The notes beneath the pieces are model-generated. The model was not told the origin of the DNA and did not search any database. It saw only the letters and a program-made list of their open reading frames with translations. A stretch of 64,000 nucleotides of DNA, taken from contig JAEUKB010000064.1 of the NCBI GenBank assembly GCA_016794365.1, forward strand, positions 1 through 64,000, written 5' to 3'. How positions within the stretch are numbered: position 1 is the stretch's first letter; the number at the start of each line of letters is the position of its first letter. The translations under genes were made by a program, and so were the position numbers. Positions 1-7,708 of this stretch are shown in pieces. The DNA comes from Myxococcales bacterium. GTDB taxonomy: Bacteria > Myxococcota_A > Polyangia > Palsa-1104 > JAEUJZ01.

Positions 1-41
1 TCTTCCTGCCGCCGAAGTTTGAATACAAGATGGCTCGGTAA
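1..41 (+). CDS. C-terminal end of an upstream gene (truncated by window edge)
   Basis: The frame from base 3 reads FLPPKFEYKMAR and stops at TAA (39-41), 17 bases before the next start. The short tail resembles the end of the following barrel protein (IPPAAKLSR): a hydrophobic strand, PP, then a basic end. This suggests a tandem pair of outer-membrane barrels, but twelve residues cannot prove it. The small gap suggests one operon with the next gene. Confidence 0.5.
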   Translation, partial: FLPPKFEYKMAR

Positions 42-58
42 GAGGAGCGAGGGATTAC

Positions 59-982
59 ATGCGAACGCACATGCGAATCATCTTGTCGTTTGGGGCCCTC
101 GCGCTGCTGGCAGCGCCAGCGCATGCAGACCGTGGGCGCAATCCTCTCGCGGGACAGCCGGCCATCCGGCACCGCGTCGAGATGCGCAAGATGCGGCTCG
201 AGATCACGCCGCAGTTCACGATCTCCGCGAACCAGCCGTTTCTGATTGGCTTTGGCGGCGGAGCAAACATCCGCTTCCACCTGACCGACTGGCTGGCGAT
301 TGGTGGCTCGTATCACTACACCGCCAACATCGCTTCGCCGCTGGTGGGCCGAATCACCGAAGCGCTTCCGGATACCTATGCGGTGCGCACGGCGAACCCG
401 GCCACGGACGATCCGACGGCGGGTCTTCGTCAGCCGAGCAAGGACATCTTCAAGGATCACTTGATCGGTCCGACGCTCGGTATGTGGTCGGCGCACTTGG
501 CGCTGACGCCGATGGGTGGAAAGTTCTCGCTGTTTAACGCGCTGTTTGCCAACTACGACTTCTACGGACTGGTTGGTATCGGCGGCGTGATCCTGGGAAC
601 GCCACTGTCGAGCGGAGCCACGTCGTACACGGTTCGTACCGACAGCGCAGGTGGGATGTCGTCGCGGGCTACGAACGAGACGGCGCTTACTGCGGGCAAC
701 GATGTGAACCTACAGACGCCGACGCCGTTTACCGGCCACCGCATCGCGGGCGTGTTCGGCATCGGTACGCACATCTTCTTCAACGACTTCATCGGTCTGA
801 ACCTGGAGCTTCGCAACTTCATGTACAAGGCGAACCCAGGCGGTCTGGATGTGAAGACCACCGATAGCAACAGCGACGGCTCGGGCGTCCTGTCGGATCA
901 AGACGAGTACTTGGTGAATCACCTGTACTTCGGCGTGGGTCTGACGATCATGATTCCGCCCGCTGCCAAGCTCTCTCGCTAG
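59..982 (+). CDS. Outer membrane beta-barrel protein
   Basis: A 307-residue protein with a clear signal peptide: basic start, a hydrophobic core around residues 6-19 and an AHA cleavage site near residue 23. The mature part has alternating aromatic and polar strands rich in Gly, Tyr and Phe (for example GFGGGANIRFHLTDWLAIGG) and ends in a strand-like segment, as in outer-membrane barrels. The family resembles the outer membrane beta-barrel proteins common in myxobacteria, some of which belong to gliding or export machines. The ATG at 59 follows an AGGAG at 43-47; an in-frame ATG at 71 is an alternative. The ligand or partner is unknown. A Rho-independent terminator follows. Confidence 0.75.
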   Translation: MRTHMRIILSFGALALLAAPAHADRGRNPLAGQPAIRHRVEMRKMRLEITPQFTISANQPFLIGFGGGANIRFHLTDWLAIGGSYHYTANIASPLVGRITEALPDTYAVRTANPATDDPTAGLRQPSKDIFKDHLIGPTLGMWSAHLALTPMGGKFSLFNALFANYDFYGLVGIGGVILGTPLSSGATSYTVRTDSAGGMSSRATNETALTAGNDVNLQTPTPFTGHRIAGVFGIGTHIFFNDFIGLNLELRNFMYKANPGGLDVKTTDSNSDGSGVLSDQDEYLVNHLYFGVGLTIMIPPAAKLSR

Positions 983-1009
983 TCGAAGAAGTCCGCGCAG
1001 TCACTGCTC

Positions 1010-1046
1010 AGCCCGAGGGATTCGTTCCTTCGGGCTTTTTTGTTTT
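1010..1046 (+). terminator. Rho-independent terminator after the barrel gene
   Basis: An AGCCCGAGGG arm (1010-1019) pairs with CCTTCGGGCT (1028-1037) through a short loop, with one G-U pair, and is followed directly by a T-rich run (TTTTTTGTTTT). It lies 28 bases past the stop codon, a typical place for an intrinsic terminator. Confidence 0.85.
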
Positions 1047-1089
1047 CCGGCGCGTGACTCGCTAGCTGGCTTTGCTGCATCCTGTTTTC

Positions 1090-2565
1090 ATGTCGGCAGA
1101 TTCGTCACATCTTCCTCTGCTTCGGCCCTTTGTTGGGGGTCGCTTTGTTGAGACGGCGCAGCGACGGACCTTGCGGGCTCCGTATGATCAGCGTGAGCTG
1201 GCGCAGGTCTGTGAGTGCAGTCGTAGCGAGCTAGAGCAAGCGCTTGCGGCGGCAGCGTCCGCGCTCTCTGCGACACGGGCGCTCACGACGGACAAGCGAG
1301 CAGCGATCCTGACGGCGGTGGCGCGCGGCGTGGCTGCGCAAAAAGAGCGACTGGCGCTCGCGATCTGTGACGATGCGGGCAAGCCGATTGCGGACGCGCA
1401 CGCGGAAGTGAGTCGCGCGATCCTGTGCTTCGAGCTGGCAGCGGCGGAAGCGCTGACGACTTCGAGCGAAGGTCAAGTGCTGGCGATGGATCTCGCGCCG
1501 CTCGGCTATGGACGAACCGGGATCTTGCGACGGTTTCCGATCGGTCCGATTGCGGCGGTGAGCCCGTTTAACTTTCCGCTCAACCTGGCGGTTCACAAGC
1601 TGGCTCCGGCGATGGCAGCGGGCTGTCCGATTGTGCTCAAGCCTGCATCGCAGACTCCGACGGTGGCGCTGCTGTTGGCAGAGATCATCGATCAGGCAGG
1701 CTGGCCGACGGGCGCACTCTCGGTGGTTCCAGCCAGCCGGGCGGCGGCGGATCTGCTGGTCACCGACGAGCGCTGTAAGCTGCTGACGTTCACGGGCTCG
1801 GCGCAGGTGGGCTGGGACATGAAGGCGCGCGCGGGCAAAAAGAAGGTGACGCTGGAGCTAGGCGGCAACGCGGCTGTGATCCTGGATGAGACGGTGAGCG
1901 AGCGCGATCTCGACGCGATTGTGCCGAAGCTGGTCTATGGTGCGTACTCGTACTCGGGTCAAAAGTGCATCAGCATCCAGCGGGTGTACGTCGTGGCCTC
2001 GTCGAGCAATCGGCTGTATCAAGCGCTGTGTGAGCGGCTGCGCGAATCGGTGTCGAAGATCAAGGCGGGTGATCCGCGTGATCCGTCGGTGCTGGTCGGG
2101 CCGATGATCGATGAACAGAACGCCCGTCGGGTCGAGTCGTGGATCGACGAAGCGGTGAGCCTGGGCGCGCGCAAGCTGTGCGGCGGTGAGCGTCAGGGTA
2201 CGTTTGTGCCGCCGACGCTGCTTGTGGATGCTCCGGCGCAGGCGAAGGTGGTCTGCGAGGAAGTGTTTGGCCCGGTCTGTCACCTCGACAAGGTGGCCAG
2301 CTTCGAGTCGGCGCTGTCGGCGGTGAATGACTCGCGGTTTGGGCTTCAGGCGGCGCTGTTTACCCACGATCTGGGACACGCACTGAGAGCACACGAAGCG
2401 CTGGATGTCGGGGCGGTGATTTTGAACGAAGCGCCGAGCTTTCGGGTGGATCATATGCCGTATGGCGGCGTCAAGGAATCGGGGCTGGGACGTGAGGGCA
2501 TTCGCAGCGCGATCGTCGATATGACCGAGCCCAAGCTGCTGATTACGGGCGCTTTGTCGGTGTAG
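1090..2565 (+). CDS. NAD(P)-dependent aldehyde dehydrogenase
   Basis: A 491-residue ALDH-superfamily enzyme that oxidises an aldehyde to the acid. Family motifs are in order: SPFNFPLNLAVHKLAPA, the cofactor-loop FTGSAQVG, the general-base motif LELGGNA (Glu256) and the nucleophile motif SGQKC (Cys293), then EEVFGPV and YGGVKESGLGREG near the C-terminus. The run APLGYGRTGILRRFPIGPI resembles the ALDH F21/RNP123-like and lactaldehyde or succinate-semialdehyde groups, so the natural substrate cannot be fixed from sequence. An in-frame TTG lies at 1072, but ATG 1090 gives the normal N-terminus. No strong ribosome site is visible. folD follows after 52 bases. Confidence 0.9.
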   Translation: MSADSSHLPLLRPFVGGRFVETAQRRTLRAPYDQRELAQVCECSRSELEQALAAAASALSATRALTTDKRAAILTAVARGVAAQKERLALAICDDAGKPIADAHAEVSRAILCFELAAAEALTTSSEGQVLAMDLAPLGYGRTGILRRFPIGPIAAVSPFNFPLNLAVHKLAPAMAAGCPIVLKPASQTPTVALLLAEIIDQAGWPTGALSVVPASRAAADLLVTDERCKLLTFTGSAQVGWDMKARAGKKKVTLELGGNAAVILDETVSERDLDAIVPKLVYGAYSYSGQKCISIQRVYVVASSSNRLYQALCERLRESVSKIKAGDPRDPSVLVGPMIDEQNARRVESWIDEAVSLGARKLCGGERQGTFVPPTLLVDAPAQAKVVCEEVFGPVCHLDKVASFESALSAVNDSRFGLQAALFTHDLGHALRAHEALDVGAVILNEAPSFRVDHMPYGGVKESGLGREGIRSAIVDMTEPKLLITGALSV

Positions 2566-2606
2566 CAGACGCGACGGACTCGGGACGGACATTGGGCTTG
2601 CGAAGC

Positions 2607-2612
2607 AGGAGG
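2607..2612 (+). promoter_or_regulatory. Shine-Dalgarno site setting the folD GTG start
   Basis: AGGAGG lies five bases before GTG 2618. It is a near-perfect anti-16S match and fixes the non-ATG start. Confidence 0.8.
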
Positions 2613-2617
2613 CAGAA

Positions 2618-3481
2618 GTGACAGCGCAGATCATCGACGGAAAAGCGATTGCGCAGAAGGTGCGACAGGAAGTCCAGCAAGAGGTATTGGCGCTGTCGAG
2701 CCAAGGCATTGTGCCGGGGCTGGCGGTGATCTTGGTGGGAGACGATCCGGCCTCGCAGGTGTATGTGCGAAACAAGACGCGTGCCGGTCAGGAAGCGGGC
2801 ATTGCGGTGTTCGATCATCACCTGCCCGCACAGACGAGCCAGGCGGAGCTGGTGGCGCTGATTCGGCAGCTCAGTGGCGATCCGCGCGTTCACGGTGTGC
2901 TGCTACAGCTTCCGATTCCTGCGAATCTTCCCGTCGGGGAGATCTTGGATGAACTCGATCCGCGCAAAGATGTCGATGGGCTTTTGGAAGCGAACGTCGG
3001 GCGGCTGTGGCTGGGGAGGCCGCGCTTTGTGCCGTGTACGCCGCTTGGGGTGATGCGACTGCTGCGTGAGTCGGAGACGAAGCTCGTTGGCGCGCGCGCG
3101 GTGGTGATTGGCCGATCGATCTTGGTGGGCAGGCCGATGGCGGGGCTTTTGCTCGGGGCGGATGCGACGGTGACGATCTGTCACTCCCGCAGCGCAGACC
3201 TCGGCGATCGAGTGGCGGAAGCGGACATTGTGATCGCGGCGCTCGGAAAGCCGGAGGCGATCGCGGGTCACTTCATCAAGCCAGGCGCGACGGTGATCGA
3301 TGTCGGAATCAATCGCTTGGCCGACGGACGACTGGTGGGCGATGTCGCATTTGCAGAAGCGAAGCTGCGAGCGCGAGCGATCACGCCGGTGCCAGGTGGA
3401 GTCGGGCCGATGACGATTGCGATGCTGCTCCACAACACGGTGCGCGCGGCGAAGCTGCAACATGGGCTGATTTCGGTCTAA
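2618..3481 (+). CDS. folD: Bifunctional methylenetetrahydrofolate dehydrogenase / methenyltetrahydrofolate cyclohydrolase
   Basis: A 287-residue FolD, the usual length. It interconverts 5,10-methylene-, methenyl- and 10-formyl-tetrahydrofolate in cytosolic one-carbon metabolism. Visible signatures are VYVRNKTRAGQEAGI (catalytic Lys of the YxxxK motif), LLQLPIP, PCTPLGVMRLL, the NADP-site run VVIGRSILVGRPMAGLL and the C-terminal PVPGGVGPMTIAMLL. Start is GTG behind an AGGAGG. It lies just after the aldehyde dehydrogenase on the same strand. Its 3' end converges on the next gene, with about 20 bases between them. Confidence 0.97.
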   Translation: MTAQIIDGKAIAQKVRQEVQQEVLALSSQGIVPGLAVILVGDDPASQVYVRNKTRAGQEAGIAVFDHHLPAQTSQAELVALIRQLSGDPRVHGVLLQLPIPANLPVGEILDELDPRKDVDGLLEANVGRLWLGRPRFVPCTPLGVMRLLRESETKLVGARAVVIGRSILVGRPMAGLLLGADATVTICHSRSADLGDRVAEADIVIAALGKPEAIAGHFIKPGATVIDVGINRLADGRLVGDVAFAEAKLRARAITPVPGGVGPMTIAMLLHNTVRAAKLQHGLISV

Positions 3482-3500
3482 GCGCTGGTGCGCGTGCGGC

Positions 3501-4832
3501 TTACGGGGTCGCAGCGGGACTGGCAGGACGGACTGGGGCAGCGAGCGAGCTCACTGGGCTTGGCGGCTGCGGGGCGGGCTGGACTGGCTGCGTGGGCTGC
3601 ATGGGCTGCGCGCTGGGCGATGCGGCTGGTAAAACTGGCTGGGTGGAAGACACGGCTCCAGCGGGCTGGGTCAGGGGCTGTGCAGGCAGTGGTGGAGGCA
3701 GGGTCAGGTACACGGGCGGCGCGCCCACACCGATTCGCTGCGGTGCGCGGGCGGCGGGCTCGACGATTTCACGAATCGGCTTGCCCGTGGCGGATGGAAA
3801 CTGGATGCCGAGCAGCTTGGCGATCGTCGGCGCAAGGTCGGTGTGAAGATAGGTGCCTCGCGCGGTCTTGGCCGTCAGTCCTGGTCCCACCGCCAGCGCA
3901 AACACGCCGCTACAGCCGGAACAAGGCCGGGTCCGAATCTTTTCCGCGATGCAGCGCCCGTGAGACGCCCACTGCGCGGGATCTTCGGCGGTGTCTCGAC
4001 CATGATCGGTGGTCACGATCAGGTAGGTGTTGTCGCGATAAAACGGATCGGACTGAAGCGCATCCCAGATTCGACCGAGCAGGTAGTCGTCCTGTCGCAG
4101 AGCTTGGTGATAGTGAAAGATGCCGTAGTGCTGACTGAGCTTGCGCTGGATGCGGGCATGTAGGTGCGCTTCTTCGTCGGCATCGCCGAGGTGAACCACG
4201 AGCAGGCGCGGGTGACGCTTGGGCACTTCGCGCAGCAGCTCCACAAAGGTGTCGATGTCGGTGCGCGAGCCGCCGTAGACCTCGGGCTTGAAAAACAGCG
4301 GCGGTTCCAAGGTCGAAGGCGCATTCGACTTGAAGCCGCAGCTTCGGAAAAACTCTTCTTCCGGCTTCACGGGCGCAAGCGCTGCGATCTGACACAGCGG
4401 TGCCCACGACGCGATCAGCGACACTCCATCGAAGCCGAGCCGAAGCTGCTTCTGCGCTTCTTGCATCAGCGTTGGATAGTGGCTGCGAAAGTCTTCGACG
4501 GGAGGATGATTGCTCAGGATCTTTTCCTGTCGGCGTCCGGCGAAGATGTCGGCATACGCGGGCAGGCTGACCCCGGCGGGATTGGAGATCGCCAGGTTTG
4601 GGAACCAGACGCCGCGCTTTTGCAGCTTGAGCAGCACGGGAAACAGCTCGCTCAAACGGACCGGCCTTCCGGCGTCATCGACGGAGCGACCGCCCCACTC
4701 TTGCTGACGCACACCGTCGATGATCACCAGCACCACGTTGCGCCCAGCGGGCGGCTCGGGTTGCGGCGGAGCGGCCTGACTGACGGCACACAGCCCCAGC
4801 CACAGCGCGAGCACGAACGAAAAGATCCGCAT
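3501..4832 (-). CDS. Secreted alkaline-phosphatase-superfamily hydrolase (type I phosphodiesterase/sulfatase-like)
   Basis: About 443 residues. The N-terminus is a signal peptide (MRIFSFVLALWLGLCAVSQA). The core has metal-site motifs of the alkaline phosphatase superfamily: NVVLVIIDGVR at the start, a Ser/Thr-nucleophile region near SNPAGVSLPAY, HLGDADEEAH in the middle and IVTTDHGRD late. LHTDLAPTIAKLLG is also typical of phosphodiesterase/sulfatase-like enzymes. The last 90 or so residues are Pro/Gln/Ala-rich low complexity, probably a spacer or wall/membrane-proximal tail. A TTG six bases upstream (4838) is in frame, but ATG 4832 is preferred. The substrate is unknown. Confidence 0.8.
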   Translation of the reverse strand: MRIFSFVLALWLGLCAVSQAAPPQPEPPAGRNVVLVIIDGVRQQEWGGRSVDDAGRPVRLSELFPVLLKLQKRGVWFPNLAISNPAGVSLPAYADIFAGRRQEKILSNHPPVEDFRSHYPTLMQEAQKQLRLGFDGVSLIASWAPLCQIAALAPVKPEEEFFRSCGFKSNAPSTLEPPLFFKPEVYGGSRTDIDTFVELLREVPKRHPRLLVVHLGDADEEAHLHARIQRKLSQHYGIFHYHQALRQDDYLLGRIWDALQSDPFYRDNTYLIVTTDHGRDTAEDPAQWASHGRCIAEKIRTRPCSGCSGVFALAVGPGLTAKTARGTYLHTDLAPTIAKLLGIQFPSATGKPIREIVEPAARAPQRIGVGAPPVYLTLPPPLPAQPLTQPAGAVSSTQPVLPAASPSAQPMQPTQPVQPAPQPPSPVSSLAAPVRPASPAATP

Positions 4833-4859
4833 TTTCAATTACATAGTAGAGGAGCGCAA

Positions 4860-4934
4860 ATGACTCTGTCCAGACTCGGACTCGAGCGGCTGTTCGGGCG
4901 CAACAGCGTGTTCCTGCGTCACGGCGGAGTGTGA
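4860..4934 (+). CDS. Possible 24-residue small protein or leader peptide
   Basis: An ATG at 4860 sits five bases after GAGGAG (4849-4854) and opens a frame for MTLSRLGLERLFGRNSVFLR plus HGGV, stopping at TGA 4932-4934, 13 bases before the SDR start. The ribosome site is better than that of most neighbours. The peptide is amphipathic and basic with no recognised family. It could be a leader ORF or chance. Confidence 0.3.
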   Translation: MTLSRLGLERLFGRNSVFLRHGGV

Positions 4935-4947
4935 TACCAAAGAGAGC

Positions 4948-5778
4948 ATGACCACGACCCGTTCGCTCCAAGGCAAGACCCTGTTCATCTCTGGCGCAAG
5001 CCGAGGCATTGGCCTCGCGATTGCCGTTCGTGCGGCCCGTGATGGCGCAAACATCGTCATCGCTGCCAAGACCGCCGAGCCCAACCCCAAGCTGCCCGGT
5101 ACGATCTACTCTGCCGCCGAAGAGATCGAGCGCGCCGGTGGCAAAGCGCTGCCCTGCGTCGTCGATATTCGCAGCGAAGATCAGATCCAAGCGGCAGTGA
5201 AGCAAGCGGTCGAGCGCTTCGGTGGAATCGACATCCTGGTGAACAATGCCTCTGCGATTCATTTGTCAGGCACGTTACAAACACCGATGAAGCGCTACGA
5301 CCTGATGCACCAGATCAACGTGCGTGGAACCTTTGCGTGCTCGCAAGCGTGTCTGCCGCACCTGCTCAAAGCGGAAAATCCGCACATCTTGAACCTGTCG
5401 CCGCCGCTGAACTTTGAAGCGCGCTGGTTTGCGCCGCACGTCGCGTACACCATTGCCAAGTTTGGGATGAGCCTGTGTGTGCTCGGCATGGCAGAAGAGT
5501 TTCGGTCCGACGGTGTCGCCGTCAATGCGCTGTGGCCGCGTACCACCATTGCGACGGCAGCCGTCAACAACCTGCTCGGCGGTGAGACGATCATGCGCGG
5601 CAGCCGCAAGCCCGAGATCATGGGCGACGCGGCGCACTACATCCTGACGCGCCCGAGCCGCAGCTGCACCGGCAACTACTTCGTCGATGATGAAGTGCTC
5701 GCGTCGGAAGGAATCACAAACCTTGATCACTACGCGAACGTCCCCGGCGAGACGCTGATTCCCGACTTCTTCGTGTAA
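4948..5778 (+). CDS. Short-chain dehydrogenase/reductase, HSDL2-like
   Basis: A 276-residue classical SDR. The nucleotide site SGASRGIG is at residues 15-22, NNAS lies in the NNAG position, and the catalytic set is Ser151, Tyr167 and Lys171 (YTIAK). The run NLSPPLN just after the active Ser and the long C-terminal part resemble the hydroxysteroid-dehydrogenase-like 2 (HSDL2) group, which is linked to fatty-acid or sterol metabolism. It is a cytosolic NAD(P)-dependent oxidoreductase with unknown substrate. A small possible leader ORF precedes it, and its 3' end converges on the FHA/TonB-like gene across a hairpin. Confidence 0.9.
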   Translation: MTTTRSLQGKTLFISGASRGIGLAIAVRAARDGANIVIAAKTAEPNPKLPGTIYSAAEEIERAGGKALPCVVDIRSEDQIQAAVKQAVERFGGIDILVNNASAIHLSGTLQTPMKRYDLMHQINVRGTFACSQACLPHLLKAENPHILNLSPPLNFEARWFAPHVAYTIAKFGMSLCVLGMAEEFRSDGVAVNALWPRTTIATAAVNNLLGGETIMRGSRKPEIMGDAAHYILTRPSRSCTGNYFVDDEVLASEGITNLDHYANVPGETLIPDFFV

Positions 5779-5791
5779 GAACCGAGCAACT

Positions 5792-5836
5792 GCGACGGAC
5801 GCTTCGCGCACACATCTGCGGCGAGCGCTCCGTCGC
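5792..5836. terminator. Hairpin between convergent genes
   Basis: GCGACGGA (5792-5799) and TCCGTCGC (5829-5836) are exact inverted repeats with further GC pairing inside. They lie between the stop of the SDR (+) and the stop of the FHA/AgmX-tail gene (-). No clear T-run follows on either strand, so bidirectional termination is inferred from position. Confidence 0.45.
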
Positions 5837-5844
5837 TGAACGGG

Positions 5845-7254
5845 TTACTTCGAGGACTGGAAGATGAACGGATAGGCGAATTGCACTTCGCCGCCGCCCT
5901 TGGGAGCTGGGAATCGCCAGGACTGGGCGCGCTCGACGATGCACTTGGCAAAGTCGTCGTCATGCATGGTGTCTACTTCGATCTCGACGTGGCTGACCTT
6001 GCCGAGCGCGTTCACCGAAAAGCGCAGCGTGATCTTGCCAGCCAGCGTCGCGTTGCGCTTAAGCGCCGCTTCGTAACAAGCCACCATCGCGCCGCGATAC
6101 TGACGGATCTTGGCGGCCACTTGGCCCGGATCGAGATCGCCCGGATCGAGATCCTGCGGCGACGACTCTTGCACCACCGCGCGGACCTTCTTTTCGGTCT
6201 TTTCGCCGGTTCCAACGCCTTCACGCGGGCCGCTCGTCGTCAGTGATCCAATCGACTGGCTCTGTCCGGTTCCGTCGCCACCGCGAACGCTACCGAGTCC
6301 AGTCTGACCTGTGACGGGACCGACGCCGCCGACCTCGCGGAAGACCTTGTCTGGATCGCCATCGCCCGAGCCATTTTTCAGCGCATCCGCGAGCGCACCG
6401 TCGGCACCTTTGGCCGTCAGCATCTTGAGCACGCCCATCGTCTGAAGCTGCTGCTCCATCTTGGCGCGCTGCTCAGCGGCACGAGCGGCCACAGCGGCGG
6501 GATCTTCTTCCTTCTTGGGCTGCGTCGTTGGCTTGTCGTTCTGCGCCGTCTCCGGCTTTTTCTTGGTGTCGTCGGGCTTCTTTTCGTCGGGCTTTTTGGC
6601 CTCGGTCTTGGCGAGCTGCTGCGGCTTCGGCGGCTCGACCTTTTTGGGCACCAGCATCTTCACGAAGCGCTCGGGAATTTCCTCGATCGCGGGCGGCTTG
6701 GGCCGCTCCATCGCGCGCAGATACACCACGAACGCAAAGTGTGCGGCAAACGACGCAGCGACGACACGCAGCAGGCGCATATCGAGCGTCGTCAGAAGCT
6801 GAGGACGCAGCGACGAAGGAAGCTGTGGCTTTGGTGCCACCGGCGGAGGCTCGACGAGCTGAAACAGGATCTTCAGATCGCCAAAGCGCAGCTCTCCCTT
6901 GGCATGTTTCGACAGTGGAAGTTGCCAGTGCGACTTGTGTGCGACCGCGTCACCGTCGTCGATCAGCTTCTGAAGGCTGACCGGCTCTGACTCGAGCGCG
7001 ACCCGACCTTTGAACTCTTCTTCAAACTGAAGAACCCAGCCGTGTTCTCCGGCGACAAACAGCGTGGTGCTCTTCGCGAGCCCTTCAGTCGGCGGCACGA
7101 TCAGCGTACACGACGCGTCTTTGCCGATGCTGACCTCTCGCGGCGTGCGCACCAGCCGTTCTTCCAGTGGCTTGCCAGCGAGAAACAGTCCGAGCCGCAG
7201 CGCGCGTGCCGAGGACTTTCCGGCTTGATCGTGTTCGTGTGAGGAAGCGCTCAT
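5845..7254 (-). CDS. FHA-like / transmembrane / AgmX-PglI C-terminal (TonB-like) protein
   Basis: A 469-residue protein in four parts. Residues 20-135 look FHA-like: beta-strand pattern with SIGKDASCTLIVP. One membrane helix is at about 160-180 (RLLRVVAASFAAHFAFVVYL). A Lys/Pro/Glu-rich periplasmic linker spans about 185-260. The C-terminal domain, about 375-469, has VACYEAALKRNATLAGKITL, CIVERAQSWRFPAP and the ending YPFIF, the pattern of the AgmX/PglI tail of myxobacterial gliding and envelope proteins. FHA-TM-TonB layout also occurs in GltG of the Myxococcus gliding complex. Likely an inner-membrane protein reaching across the periplasm. It follows the small secreted protein by 10 bases, so the genes form one operon. 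Confidence 0.75.
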   Translation of the reverse strand: MSASSHEHDQAGKSSARALRLGLFLAGKPLEERLVRTPREVSIGKDASCTLIVPPTEGLAKSTTLFVAGEHGWVLQFEEEFKGRVALESEPVSLQKLIDDGDAVAHKSHWQLPLSKHAKGELRFGDLKILFQLVEPPPVAPKPQLPSSLRPQLLTTLDMRLLRVVAASFAAHFAFVVYLRAMERPKPPAIEEIPERFVKMLVPKKVEPPKPQQLAKTEAKKPDEKKPDDTKKKPETAQNDKPTTQPKKEEDPAAVAARAAEQRAKMEQQLQTMGVLKMLTAKGADGALADALKNGSGDGDPDKVFREVGGVGPVTGQTGLGSVRGGDGTGQSQSIGSLTTSGPREGVGTGEKTEKKVRAVVQESSPQDLDPGDLDPGQVAAKIRQYRGAMVACYEAALKRNATLAGKITLRFSVNALGKVSHVEIEVDTMHDDDFAKCIVERAQSWRFPAPKGGGEVQFAYPFIFQSSK

Positions 7255-7264
7255 CGTCAGAAAC

Positions 7265-7708
7265 CTAAAATGGCGGAGCCTTTACGGCGACGCCAATTTT
7301 CGGCAAGAAGCTCTTGCGTAGCTCGGCGTAGTCGTAGGGAATGGCGGCGCGGCGAAGCACGTAAAACGCAGCGGGTTTTTGCATCTGGCCTTCGACGACC
7401 AGGCCTTCGGTGATGCGGAACAGCTTGGCTCCCGTCGATGTTCTTTCGACTTTGATCGACGCCGGATCGACGGGCTTTTGGGCTTCCGCCGCTTTGCTCG
7501 GATCGTCGCTCGCCGGAGCTTTCTCCGTCGTCGGAGCTTGAGCCGTCGTCGGAGCTTGAGTCGTCGTCGGAGCTTGAGCCGTCGTCGGAGCTTGAGCCGG
7601 GGCCGTCGTCGGAGCTTGCTCCGTCGTCGGAGCTTGAGCCGGTTCTTGTGCCGATGCACTGAGCGGACACAGCAGCGCCACGCCGAGGATCAGTGAAACG
7701 CGACTCAT
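7265..7708 (-). CDS. Small secreted protein with PTTAQA repeats
   Basis: A 147-residue protein: signal peptide (cleavage after SASA, near residue 20), then a Pro/Thr/Ala/Gln-rich stretch of hexapeptide-like repeats (QAPTTA) at about 22-65, then a compact C-terminal domain with LFRITEGLVVEGQMQKPAAF and a basic end. Its ATG overlaps the stop of the giant TPR gene (ATGA, 7705-7708), so translation is probably coupled. No family is recognised. The company suggests a periplasmic or outer-membrane-facing part of the same machine. Confidence 0.7.
   Translation of the reverse strand: MSRVSLILGVALLCPLSASAQEPAQAPTTEQAPTTAPAQAPTTAQAPTTTQAPTTAQAPTTEKAPASDDPSKAAEAQKPVDPASIKVERTSTGAKLFRITEGLVVEGQMQKPAAFYVLRRAAIPYDYAELRKSFLPKIGVAVKAPPF
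7516..7645 (-). repeat. Direct repeats of about 18 bp inside the small secreted protein gene
   Basis: Copies of GTCGTCGGAGCTTGAGCC and close variants follow one another on the plus strand and encode PTTAQA-type hexapeptides. Unit number is likely to vary by slippage, always in steps of three bases. Confidence 0.75.
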
